A DNA stretch of 34,062 bases from a virus. The DNA is taken from positions 1-34,062 of the IMG/VR virus record IMGVR_UViG_3300028920_001181; one strand, 5' to 3'. The number at the start of each line of letters is the position of its first letter. Within the stretch, counting starts at the first letter, position 1. This document shows, one piece after another, positions 1 to 7,142 of this stretch. Both the position numbers and the translations under genes were made by a program. Below the pieces are notes generated by a model. The model ran no database searches. It was not told the DNA's origin and saw only the letters and a list, made by a program, of their open reading frames with translations.

Positions 1-1308
1 GACACCGGATTCGCTAATGTAAAGACACGTCCACAAGAGCTTTGAGTACCAACTCTTGCTGAAGTCTGAGCTTTTATCCGATTGGGGGAAATCTTGTTGT
101 ATGGCGTATTCTAATTGCTCAACCAGCTTCAAGGTTGCTACGGTATCCAACACGTTATAAGACATAAAATCAGGGTTTAAGATTGAGGGGTAACGATAAT
201 GTTTTAAGGATTGGGATTCGTCGTAACAAGCCACTCCAAAAAGATTGGCAAGAGCCTTCAGGGATCGTTCGGGACGTTGCTCCGAATGCAAATAGTTGAG
301 CACCATCAAGTCTACTAAGAGCACAGGAGGACGGAGAAGTTGAGCCAATCGACCCTCTAAGTTTCGGAGATACATCAGGTCGAAAAGAAGATTGGTGCCC
401 AAAATATCAGCACCACAGTTGACACCGTGTCTCAGATGGCGAATCAAAAGATTTCGAGCATCGGGTTTATCCAAGGGAAAAAAAGTAGACCGAATCATTC
501 CTTGGGGATCTCGCCAGGACAAAGCAACCGAACAAACCAACAGTTCAGGTTTATCAAAATACCTTGATTTGAAAGGATGGAAACAAGTTTGGGGAGGATA
601 AGTTTCTATTGCTCCATAAGTTTCGATGTCCAACGAAAGTCGTGAGACGGGGTAAGAGGGTACGGGGGAGAGAATTTCATAAGATGGTTTATCCACTTTC
701 CTGGATGGTTTTTCTTTCAGGTCCGAGACCAACCGAATAAGATGATCCCGAACAACACTCAAAAGATTGGGTTGTTGGCCGGGAAACAAAATAGAAGGAT
801 GATACGAAGCGTAAACAGCGACGGCACACCCTTCTCCGGGATGGTACACGATTCCCTGGTGACTAAAGTGTACCTTCAAGGATGTCCCCATAATTCCTTT
901 GATCGCTTGGCCACCCAGAGCTAACACAACGACACGACCATAGTGTTCTTGCAGATGTTGGATGTCTAAATCCAAATAGACTCGACATCGCTTTAACTGT
1001 CCTTTCGTGGGGTGTCCCCCCGGAGCAGTCCGGCAACGACAGATATTCGTCACGTAAAGATCGGCACACTCAGCCAACTCGAAAGCTTGAAGGTACAATT
1101 TCTCTAGGAAAGGTCGTAAGTTTCCACCGAAGGGAATCTTAGTCAGATCTTCGGATTGAAAAGTCGCTCCCCCAACAATCAGTAATGCTTGGTCCTTTTG
1201 TGGCTTCGCAGGACTGTAGCCGGAAAAAGCAGGTCGAGTTGCAATTCCAGGGTTTTGGGAATTGACATGTAAAGGACATTGGGTACAAGCCGGATACTCA
1301 GGGAACAT
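1..1308 (-). CDS. UDG-exonuclease-DNA polymerase fusion, 5' part (3' end beyond window)
   Basis: This reading frame is open for 436 codons and runs off the left edge, so only the N-terminal part is present. Residues about 1-195 look like a family 4-type (Fe-S) uracil-DNA glycosylase: CTQC (Cys8, Cys11), NICRC (Cys90/92) and Cys108 fit the four cluster cysteines, and YHPS (170-172) fits the late His motif. Residues about 222-405 look like a 3'-5' proofreading exonuclease: DIET (Asp227, Glu229), NLLFD (Asp310) and YNVLD (Tyr384, Asp388) match Exo I, II and III. The last residues (LLWTCLYISESGV) resemble the start of a family A polymerase domain, which would lie outside the window. The start at 1306-1308 follows GGTGGAG at a good distance. 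It is the only gene seen on this strand. Fusion of a UDG-like domain to a phage polymerase is inferred from the motifs; the polymerase domain itself is not seen. Confidence 0.85.
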   Translation of the reverse strand, partial: MFPEYPACTQCPLHVNSQNPGIATRPAFSGYSPAKPQKDQALLIVGGATFQSEDLTKIPFGGNLRPFLEKLYLQAFELAECADLYVTNICRCRTAPGGHPTKGQLKRCRVYLDLDIQHLQEHYGRVVVLALGGQAIKGIMGTSLKVHFSHQGIVYHPGEGCAVAVYASYHPSILFPGQQPNLLSVVRDHLIRLVSDLKEKPSRKVDKPSYEILSPVPSYPVSRLSLDIETYGAIETYPPQTCFHPFKSRYFDKPELLVCSVALSWRDPQGMIRSTFFPLDKPDARNLLIRHLRHGVNCGADILGTNLLFDLMYLRNLEGRLAQLLRPPVLLVDLMVLNYLHSEQRPERSLKALANLFGVACYDESQSLKHYRYPSILNPDFMSYNVLDTVATLKLVEQLEYAIQQDFPQSDKSSDFSKSWYSKLLWTCLYISESGV

Positions 1309-1371
1309 TGAAAGTCTCCACCAAAGACCCTCCAAGAATATCACAGGATCGGGACCCTGTCTATTTAGATG

Positions 1372-1400
1372 TTGAATTTTGGGTCCAAGCAGGATAAATT
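1372..1400 (+). promoter_or_regulatory. Weak sigma70-like promoter candidate
   Basis: TTGAAT (1372-1377) and TAAATT (1395-1400) are separated by 17 bases in the divergent gap between the polymerase gene and the glycine-rich gene. Each hexamer matches consensus at only four of six positions. It would start transcription just upstream of the 14-bp repeat at 1410. Confidence 0.25.
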
Positions 1401-1409
1401 GCAATGGTT

Positions 1410-1423
1410 CATTCCAACCTCGT
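1410..1423 (+). repeat. 14-bp boundary motif, copy 1 (+)
   Basis: Exact CATTCCAACCTCGT, ending 34 bases before the start codon of the glycine-rich gene. With the inverted copy at 2529-2542 it brackets that gene. Confidence 0.9.
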
Positions 1424-1457
1424 AGCCTCTAGCTTTACGTTACGATAGGAGTTTCGA

Positions 1458-2525
1458 ATGACAAAGCAACATCTCAGAATCGAAGACCTTTTCCTCCAAG
1501 GTCGATTCGGCGACGGATCAGACGGAAATCTTTCTTTCGATGGTACTGACTGGCTCGATAACGATGGCAATATCATTTCGACGGTCGGTGGCAAGTGGAC
1601 TCTCAGTGGGGACACTCTTATTCTGGAACGAGATTTCCAGTTCCATAATATCACCATCGAATCTCCCGGAATCTTGGTGTCGGGGCCGGACACTACGAGA
1701 GAGAATTACGGGATCAAGGCAAATGGAAAAGTCTGGGTGAAATCAGGTGGTTACATTCGAGGGGGCCTCAATCCCGCCATTGCATCAATCCCTTATTACG
1801 CTTCGGGGGGTGAAGGAGCTACGGATATCGATACTGTGGGGTCTGCAGGCGTCGCTCCCACAAGTGGGCTCAGTTTGTCCCAGGGAGGAGGAGGTGGACC
1901 AGGGGGAGGCACTGCTGGCTACGCTGGCGGGGGTTCCCAATACGATTTGTACATACAAGTGTCGGAGGGAAGTCCTTTTACACCCCGAGTATTCACCGCG
2001 AACAACGGGGTAACGGGTCCGGGAGTTGCATGCGATCCCCCCATCGCTCACGGCTATCATGCGGGGTATGATTCCGTTCTTCCTCTCCCCGGAGGAGCCG
2101 GATCTGGTGGCGGTGGTGGTGCCCGACAGGGTTCTCCTATGGGTCCCGGTGGAGATGGGGGACGAGGAGGACGAGGCGGCGGCGTTTTATTCCTGGATGC
2201 CTTCGAGCTTGTAATTGAAGCTTCGGGGGGCATCACAACAAGTGGTGAAGCCGGGGAAGATGGTGCCGATGGGCAAGCTATGGCTGCTCCGTCCACTTAC
2301 TGGGGTGGAGGCGGAGGCGGGGGAGGAGGTGGTGGCGGCACTCTTCGAGTTGGGTACCATTTGGGTACCGGAATCTCATATTGCACTTCAGCAGGAGGAG
2401 TGGGAGGTACTGCGGGAGGCGGAAAACAATCAGATGGCTCAAGTAACATCTCGGACTACGCTAACGGCAATGGAGCCAACGGACAAAATGGGGCTAATGG
2501 AATCGTGATTACTCAGGAATTCTAA
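1458..2525 (+). CDS. Glycine-rich fibre/adhesin-like protein
   Basis: 355 residues. The first ~130 residues are beta-rich (for example TLSGDTLILERDFQFHNI), as in beta-helix or beta-solenoid proteins. The rest is dominated by glycine tracts: about 143-159, 212-242, a run of 12 glycines at 283-294, and 313-348 with Asn-Gly repeats. Such tracts occur in phage receptor-binding adhesins that form packed polyglycine helices (the gp38 type of some T4-like phages) and in other surface proteins. The start ATG follows GATAGGA. I infer a tail-fibre tip or adhesin role from composition only; no known family was recognised. The gene is bracketed by exact 14-bp inverted repeats (1410-1423 and 2529-2542), which is unusual. 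Confidence 0.75.
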   Translation: MTKQHLRIEDLFLQGRFGDGSDGNLSFDGTDWLDNDGNIISTVGGKWTLSGDTLILERDFQFHNITIESPGILVSGPDTTRENYGIKANGKVWVKSGGYIRGGLNPAIASIPYYASGGEGATDIDTVGSAGVAPTSGLSLSQGGGGGPGGGTAGYAGGGSQYDLYIQVSEGSPFTPRVFTANNGVTGPGVACDPPIAHGYHAGYDSVLPLPGGAGSGGGGGARQGSPMGPGGDGGRGGRGGGVLFLDAFELVIEASGGITTSGEAGEDGADGQAMAAPSTYWGGGGGGGGGGGGTLRVGYHLGTGISYCTSAGGVGGTAGGGKQSDGSSNISDYANGNGANGQNGANGIVITQEF

Positions 2526-2528
2526 ACA

Positions 2529-2542
2529 ACGAGGTTGGAATG
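2529..2542 (-). repeat. 14-bp boundary motif, copy 2 (inverted)
   Basis: Reads ACGAGGTTGGAATG on the + strand, the exact reverse complement of the motif. Its GAGG lies at Shine-Dalgarno distance from the next gene's start codons, and its last three bases are the ATG at 2540. Confidence 0.9.
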
Positions 2543-2887
2543 ATGGGAACCTTTGAACAACTCGACACATCGAAAACGTCCCTGAGGGCTCAAAGTTGGA
2601 TTGTCCAAATCCAGGACAAGTTGGCTGCATGTGGGAAAACACAAACCGAATGGGTACCCTCTTGTAAAACGTGGGACCGGGCACAAAAAGAAATTGTTGA
2701 CTGGGCCAAGAAACAAGGTTTGAAGGTTATAACCCGAGGGGATCGGATTTGTGTGGGTAGGCAGGAACTCTCTGAACAAGCTCCGACCTTGAAGCCCTCA
2801 AACAAACTTCCATTGTTCCAATCTCAAACCAAAGAAACACTCGGAAATCTCATACGTCAGATGGGATTTCGATTTGCCGACGACTAA
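2540..2887 (+). CDS. Hypothetical protein, 115 aa
   Basis: No family recognised. The start is ATG at 2540 or the adjacent in-frame ATG at 2543; GAGG at 2531-2534 is better placed for the second. The N-terminal half is predicted helical with a basic, amphipathic stretch (EIVDWAKKQGLKVI), followed by a short strand-like RICVG segment. The C-terminus is polar. It sits between the glycine-rich protein and the next small protein, so a fibre-associated or assembly role is possible but unsupported. Confidence 0.65.
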   Translation: MMGTFEQLDTSKTSLRAQSWIVQIQDKLAACGKTQTEWVPSCKTWDRAQKEIVDWAKKQGLKVITRGDRICVGRQELSEQAPTLKPSNKLPLFQSQTKETLGNLIRQMGFRFADD

Positions 2888-2901
2888 AGGAGCCGGATAA
2901 A

Positions 2902-3312
2902 ATGGAACATCACTATATGAACTTTCACGGGTCTGCGGCTATCGCATCCGCTGATACCTGGACCGACATTCTCACTCTCGAAGGTTATCGCCACCTGTCC
3001 GGAACGGTGAATTTGGAGATTGAGAACGACCATGCCTCCCAGGCTACGACGGGTATTCGGATTCTGCTTCGGGACCATGTGAATGGGGAATGGTACGAAT
3101 ATTTGGCAGATGCGGATTTCGGAAATTCCTCTTTGACCAATCTTTTGTTTGCGTCCTACACGACCGGCTCAGCCGCTTTTCACACTTTGACTGCTGGACA
3201 TTTCGCTCACTGCCATGTTCTTCTGAATGCTTGCCAAGGTCTGAAAGTACAAGCGAAAGCTGCGGCTGCTGGTTCTGTGACAGTGAGAGGGGGCCTCGTC
3301 AACACCTTGTAG
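2902..3312 (+). CDS. Hypothetical protein, 136 aa, probably virion-associated
   Basis: The start follows AAAGGAG. The sequence alternates beta-strand-like segments (YRHLSGTVNLEIEN, TGIRILLRDH, GSVTVRGGLVNTL) with small and polar residues, the pattern of an all-beta phage decoration or fibre-accessory domain. There is no signal peptide or membrane segment. It lies 14 bases after the preceding stop, so the two are probably co-transcribed. The beta-sandwich inference rests on pattern only. Confidence 0.7.
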   Translation: MEHHYMNFHGSAAIASADTWTDILTLEGYRHLSGTVNLEIENDHASQATTGIRILLRDHVNGEWYEYLADADFGNSSLTNLLFASYTTGSAAFHTLTAGHFAHCHVLLNACQGLKVQAKAAAAGSVTVRGGLVNTL

Positions 3313-3334
3313 AAGCGGAGAATCTCCCATGCCC

Positions 3335-3348
3335 CATTCCAACCTCGT
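3335..3348 (+). repeat. 14-bp boundary motif, copy 3 (+)
   Basis: Exact CATTCCAACCTCGT, 22 bases after the preceding gene and 15 bases before the structured leader of the Ubl operon. Confidence 0.9.
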
Positions 3349-3363
3349 CTCCTCAATTTTTTC

Positions 3364-3535
3364 ATTTCCGTTGCTAATACCAATTTCCGTAAAGGGGTCC
3401 CTTTCCCGTGCGAGCGGGCACGGGACGCCTGCGGGCGTCGCCCGCGAGGCCGCCGCTTGACGAGTCGGGTAGGCTGGGAACCGTGGATCGTGAGTTCTTA
3501 TTATTAGTTTTTTGTTACAAAAGGAGGTGTATTGT
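3364..3535 (+). promoter_or_regulatory. Structured leader of the Ubl operon (copy A)
   Basis: This gene-free, locally G+C-rich segment has two blocks shared with 10507-10685. One is a 26-base block (3364-3389), itself two ATTTCCG direct repeats flanking TTGCTAATACCA. The other is a 21-base block (3455-3475) that is identical in both copies. The ~65 bases between differ in sequence but not in length. Here they can form a 7-bp hairpin (3405-3411 with 3418-3424) and two mutually exclusive 6-bp hairpins (3424-3429/3434-3439 versus 3431-3436/3440-3445). It ends in AAAGGAGGT before the GTG at 3536. Promoter plus structured 5' UTR is the simplest reading. Confidence 0.6.
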
Positions 3536-3772
3536 GTGAGGTATGGGAATCGTTACGTGGTGATTCGTTTTTTGGAAGGGCGAGGAGCAAGAACGCGGCA
3601 CTTGAGGACAGATGGGATTATTTTGTGGTCCTATCGGGATGCAATTGCCAAGAGACTTGGTACTGACAAAGTTCTTATTTTGAGCAAAGGGTGCTCAAAA
3701 ACAAGCCGATACCATTTCCGATTGGTTCAGGCGGTAGCAACGGAAATGGGTTTTGAGATCATACCGTCATAG
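3536..3772 (+). CDS. Small protein at head of Ubl operon, 78 aa
   Basis: I chose the GTG at 3536 because AAAGGAGGT lies 7 bases upstream; an in-frame TTG at 3512 would read through that ribosome binding site. The protein is basic and mixed alpha/beta. Its central part (ILWSYRDAIAKR ... SKGCSKTSRYHF) resembles small phage and virus proteins with an 'L-x-SY-x-T-x-IA ... S-x-TTS-x-H' pattern and no known function. It is 9 bases upstream of the Ubl gene, so it is first in the operon. Whether it takes part in conjugation or is an unrelated early gene is unknown. Confidence 0.75.
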   Translation: MRYGNRYVVIRFLEGRGARTRHLRTDGIILWSYRDAIAKRLGTDKVLILSKGCSKTSRYHFRLVQAVATEMGFEIIPS

Positions 3773-3781
3773 GAGAAAGAC

Positions 3782-4018
3782 ATGGAGAGTCAGAATCGCA
3801 GAATTTTGGTGTCGGACCACGAGGCAGGTACTTTGGACGAGACCCTGGTGTCGAAATCGAAAACGGCCCAACAGTATCTCCTCGAATTGAAAGGATCGGG
3901 GTGGAGCGAGCGGATGTCAGCTCGTTTGAACGGCCAACTTCTTTCCGAGACGGGAAATCAGGCTTTCTCGGACGGGGATGAGCTGACGCTCAGTCCTCGA
4001 AAGGTGGGTGGAGCCTAA
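3782..4018 (+). CDS. Ubiquitin-like (beta-grasp) modifier ending in Gly-Gly-Ala
   Basis: 78 residues, near the 76 of ubiquitin. The C-terminal half has the ThiS/MoaD/ubiquitin layout: ARLNGQLL, then SDGDELTLSP, then a basic stretch ending KVGGA. The 'DGDELTL.P...GG' pattern is typical of beta-grasp proteins activated by ThiF/E1 enzymes. Gly76-Gly77 are followed by one Ala, so a mature di-glycine terminus would need removal of a single residue. The start follows AGGAG. The next genes encode E2, E2, JAB and E1 proteins, which makes the assignment strong despite low identity to ubiquitin. A terminator-like hairpin directly downstream (4026-4068) could make this the most abundant product of the operon. 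Confidence 0.85.
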   Translation: MESQNRRILVSDHEAGTLDETLVSKSKTAQQYLLELKGSGWSERMSARLNGQLLSETGNQAFSDGDELTLSPRKVGGA

Positions 4019-4025
4019 TCGGAGA

Positions 4026-4068
4026 AGGGGGAGTTGTCCTATGCGGGGCAATTCCCCCTCTTTTTCTT
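4026..4068 (+). terminator. Rho-independent terminator/attenuator after the Ubl gene
   Basis: AGGGGGAGTTG (4026-4036) pairs with CAATTCCCCCT (4049-4059) over 11 bp with one G-T wobble, followed by CTTTTTCTT. It lies inside the operon, so partial read-through would lower expression of the E2, JAB and E1 genes relative to the Ubl. Confidence 0.7.
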
Positions 4069-4097
4069 ATTGTCATTCCTTTATAGGAGAATCGGTC

Positions 4098-5051
4098 ATG
4101 ACAAAAGAAAGAAGAAGGGTCATTCAATTATATTGTCGATTGGTCCAAAGGGTGCAACAGCATCGAATGGCTCAAAAGCGAAGTTCGATAACACGAGCAA
4201 ATTTTTGTGCTCTCGGTTCTTGCGAGAAGTTACGAACCCAGACCAATCTGACTTTGAATTTGATTCATCGCAAATCATGGGGAGAAGCACAAAGATCGTT
4301 GGCTGAAATAAGGGGGATTATCGCTTCGTCGAAATCTCAATATGAGGAATTCCTCCAAGAACTTAAGGTATGGTGCAAGCCCCTACCCAATGTTAAATAT
4401 CGAGTACGCTGGTTACCCTCGGAATTCGACGTGACACAAACGGAAACCCTAGGGATAGCTTGGGTATGGACAACTCCGAAGATTTATCTTAAGAGGAAAC
4501 TCATAGGGCCATACAAAGTATTTGTACCTTGGTCTGCTTTCCTCTACCCCACAACAATTGACATTAGAATCCGGAATTTGAACCCAAAAAGTCCTCACGA
4601 AGGTTATCCGCATCCCCATGCAGATCGAGATGGCCGATTTTGTTTGGGTGCAAACAGAAACGCGATGGAAAATTGTTTCTGGGCATTGGACCTCAGAACA
4701 ATTAAAGACACCATAGAATCTCTTCTGTCCCTTTACAATCCAGACTCGCCTTTTATCAAATGGACGAGATGGAGCCGAAGTGTGAGAAGCTGCTCATGGT
4801 GTGGAGAACCCGTCACAGAGGAGAACGGGGCAGCCCGTACTACAGACGGCGAACTTCTTTGCTCCTCATGTGCGATAATTTGTCCAGTATGCTCACGGTA
4901 TGTGAGGCTGGGTTCCTCACTCGGGTGTCTCATATGTGGCGTTTCACACTGTAATAATTGCCTAAGCAAGTGTTCAATATGCGGTCGTTGGATATGTCCG
5001 AAATGTGTTTCGACCACAAATCCTATCACTTGTTGTGAGTGCCGACACTAA
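4098..5051 (+). CDS. E2-like Ubl-conjugating enzyme with C-terminal Cys-rich zinc domain (E2-a)
   Basis: 317 residues from the ATG at 4098, which follows TAGGAGA; the longer frame from 4008 would overlap the Ubl gene and terminator. Residues about 1-90 are a helical extension. Residues about 95-225 carry the E2 (UBC) core: GYPHPHADRDGRFCLG places His172-Pro173-His174 exactly 8 residues before Cys182, the spacing of the HPN...C motif in eukaryotic E2s. Cys182 is the predicted thioester cysteine. Residues 232-315 contain 16 cysteines, mostly in C-x2-C pairs, including two exact units C-x2-C-x4-C-x2-C starting at Cys277 and Cys292. This domain may act as a built-in E3-like or binding module. It is followed 10 bases later by a paralogue. 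Confidence 0.88.
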   Translation: MTKERRRVIQLYCRLVQRVQQHRMAQKRSSITRANFCALGSCEKLRTQTNLTLNLIHRKSWGEAQRSLAEIRGIIASSKSQYEEFLQELKVWCKPLPNVKYRVRWLPSEFDVTQTETLGIAWVWTTPKIYLKRKLIGPYKVFVPWSAFLYPTTIDIRIRNLNPKSPHEGYPHPHADRDGRFCLGANRNAMENCFWALDLRTIKDTIESLLSLYNPDSPFIKWTRWSRSVRSCSWCGEPVTEENGAARTTDGELLCSSCAIICPVCSRYVRLGSSLGCLICGVSHCNNCLSKCSICGRWICPKCVSTTNPITCCECRH

Positions 5052-5061
5052 GGAGGTCCCC

Positions 5062-6177
5062 ATGAGTCGCTCAGTACGAGAAATAAAATTGCATAATCGA
5101 TTTCTCCATCGGACTCTGAAAGCTCGAACCCGAAATCAGATATTATGGGCCATGTCTATGGCCCGTAGTAACCTCTCGGACCTTCGGAGATTCATGAAAG
5201 GCTTGGAGAAATCCCAAGTGGATCATGCGATGCTTTACCGAATGCAGAGAAGGTTGGGAGAAAGAGTGCCTGAGGTGATCCCATCCTTACTGGGGGAATC
5301 GGAGTGTATCGCACTCCGGTTGAAGCAAGAACTGCCGATGGAACATGGAAGATGGTTTAACTCTTCAAATTCCTTGAATGTTTGGACTTGGGTAACGCCG
5401 ACTCTGCATCTTAGGGGAATAGAATGCGGACCTTTTCTAGTTCGGATTCCATGGCATTACTTCGAGTTTCCCGAAAGGGAGATTCGAATTCACATTACTA
5501 ACCTAAATCCCCTTGAGAGCCATGGGGGATACCCTCATCCTCATGTGGGCAACGACGGTTTTATCTGTCTGGGTAGCAATACTCAGCTAATTCGTAACAT
5601 GGCAAAACTGTTGGATTTGAGGGGTATCCGACAGGCAGTCGAGGATATTTTAGAGGAATATAACGAAGATTCTCCCTACATTAAGTTGGAAGTCTGGAAC
5701 GGGGAAGTTCAAACTTGTGATCGGTGTGAGGACCCCTGTGATCCGGAGGATTTAATATCCTGTACGGCATGTGAATCCCTGGTATGCCCAAGTTGCCGAA
5801 ACAACTGTGCTCTGTGCATGGAATCATTCTGCTCTGAGCATCTGAGCCGCTGTCCCTTGTGCGGCCACTTGGTATGTGAATCATGCTTCGAATTTTGTGA
5901 TATGTGTGGTGATTATGTTTGTTCCCACTGCATGACCTCATGTGAGCATTGCGACATACCCCTATGCTCTGCTTGTGTGCATTCAGATAATCTCTGCTCC
6001 GATTGTCACGACAAGAGCCTAAAACAATGCAGCGAGTGCGGAGTGATCGGTCTCGACGTTGAAGTAAGGGGGTGCTCTTATTGTGGGGAATGGGTTTGTC
6101 AGCAGTGCGGAACATTGAAAGATGGTTCGTTGTACCATCCTGAGTGCTTAACAAAATTAGAAGAAGAGGAGGATTAA
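5062..6177 (+). CDS. Second E2-like enzyme with five exact 15-residue Cys4 repeats (E2-b)
   Basis: 371 residues from the ATG at 5062, behind AAGGAGG. It is a paralogue of the preceding gene: helical N-terminus (1-95), E2 core (about 100-212) with GYPHPHVGNDGFICLGSN, predicted catalytic Cys169 and HPH at 159-161, again with 8-residue spacing. Residues 219-362 hold about 30 cysteines plus histidines. Units of C-x2-C-x4-C-x2-[C/H] begin at Cys234, 249, 264, 279 and 294, an exact 15-residue period, and another begins at Cys338. Interleaved zinc-binding knuckles or treble clefs are likely. The C-terminus is acidic (EEEED). Two E2s could differ in substrate or act as a pair. No known RING domain was assigned with certainty. 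Confidence 0.88.
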   Translation: MSRSVREIKLHNRFLHRTLKARTRNQILWAMSMARSNLSDLRRFMKGLEKSQVDHAMLYRMQRRLGERVPEVIPSLLGESECIALRLKQELPMEHGRWFNSSNSLNVWTWVTPTLHLRGIECGPFLVRIPWHYFEFPEREIRIHITNLNPLESHGGYPHPHVGNDGFICLGSNTQLIRNMAKLLDLRGIRQAVEDILEEYNEDSPYIKLEVWNGEVQTCDRCEDPCDPEDLISCTACESLVCPSCRNNCALCMESFCSEHLSRCPLCGHLVCESCFEFCDMCGDYVCSHCMTSCEHCDIPLCSACVHSDNLCSDCHDKSLKQCSECGVIGLDVEVRGCSYCGEWVCQQCGTLKDGSLYHPECLTKLEEEED

Positions 6178-6178
6178 A

Positions 6179-7132
6179 TTGAGTCGGTGGCGAAATAAAA
6201 GAAAACGTAAATCTCGTTCCAAGGAAAAATCAATGGTAACAACGCCAAAACTCAAGGTGGTAGATCCGAAACCCGTAGCTCCATCACCCTACAAAAGTCC
6301 GATATTACATTTTACGTCGGAGGCATGGAATCATCTTCTGTGGCTTCGAGATCGGGGAGATACCGAAGTTTCAGCCTTCGGGTATCTCGAAGATCAAAAG
6401 GATAATTTGGTGGTCGAGTCCTTAATCATCCCGAAACAGGAATGTTCTTCGGCCACAACAGAAATGGATGATGAGTCCCTCTCTGAATTAGGGGAGGCAA
6501 TGACCAAAAAGCGTGTAGTACCTTGGAGATACACCAGGGTTTGGATTCACACCCATCCTGGAGAAAGTCCAACCCCTTCCTCGAAGGACTGGGAAACATT
6601 CAGGGAGATCTTCGGAAGATCGAATTGGGCCATCATGTTCGTTTTAGCGAAGGGTGGGCAGACTCATTGTCAAATGGTCCTAAGATCGGACCGATGGGAA
6701 TTGTATCAAACGATTCCCTGTAAAGTCTTGACTCCTGTTGGTCGGGAATGGGAGGAAGAGTATCGAGCTAAAATTGAGACAAAAACATACGGCATTCCGA
6801 TGGGATATGGTTCTTACCAACTTCCTGCCCACTACCAAGACAAGGATTCGGATATCGACGATCCCGAATCCTTTCCCGATTGGTCGGAAAGCCAGAATCC
6901 AGAAACATCGGATGTGATCGAGGATGAGACAGGATATCCCTCGAACGCAGACGGACAAAGAGCCCTTGAAGAAGATTTGGCCTTCGAGCTACAAGCTGGC
7001 GGATCTCCCCCAAATGTTGGGTCGGAGTCCGATTGGAAATGGAGTGACCATTCTCAGAGGTGGTACTACTTTGGAAATTGTATTCGGATTCAAGCAGCAG
7101 TCGTAAACGTCGTGACCGAATACGCAATGTAA
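6179..7132 (+). CDS. JAMM/JAB metallopeptidase (predicted Ubl protease/deconjugase)
   Basis: 317 residues from a TTG one base after the E2-b stop, with GAGGAGG upstream; an ATG at 6233, preceded by AAGGA, is an alternative start. Residues about 40-175 form the JAB fold with a complete catalytic set: Glu63 (DTEVSAFG) and HTHPGESPTPSSKD, which is H124-x-H126-x7-S134-x2-D137. All zinc ligands and the acid/base are present, so it should be active. Likely roles are trimming the terminal Ala of the Ubl precursor and removing Ubl from targets. The N-terminus is strongly basic (RKRKSRSKEK). Residues about 185-317 are acidic and polar with no recognised domain, ending in a tryptophan/tyrosine-rich segment. 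Confidence 0.88.
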   Translation: MSRWRNKRKRKSRSKEKSMVTTPKLKVVDPKPVAPSPYKSPILHFTSEAWNHLLWLRDRGDTEVSAFGYLEDQKDNLVVESLIIPKQECSSATTEMDDESLSELGEAMTKKRVVPWRYTRVWIHTHPGESPTPSSKDWETFREIFGRSNWAIMFVLAKGGQTHCQMVLRSDRWELYQTIPCKVLTPVGREWEEEYRAKIETKTYGIPMGYGSYQLPAHYQDKDSDIDDPESFPDWSESQNPETSDVIEDETGYPSNADGQRALEEDLAFELQAGGSPPNVGSESDWKWSDHSQRWYYFGNCIRIQAAVVNVVTEYAM

Positions 7133-7142
7133 AGGAGAAACC

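Noticed and set aside
742-924. Short + strand frame in the first 1.3 kb
   Set aside because: It lies opposite the UDG/exonuclease gene, which has clear motifs on the - strand; the same applies to 392-601.
3457-3485. TTGACG in the leader as a -35 element (also at 10602)
   Set aside because: No -10-like hexamer lies 15-19 bases downstream in either copy.
4008-4097. Longer start for E2-a at 4008
   Set aside because: It would overlap the Ubl gene end and read through the terminator; ATG 4098 has TAGGAGA.
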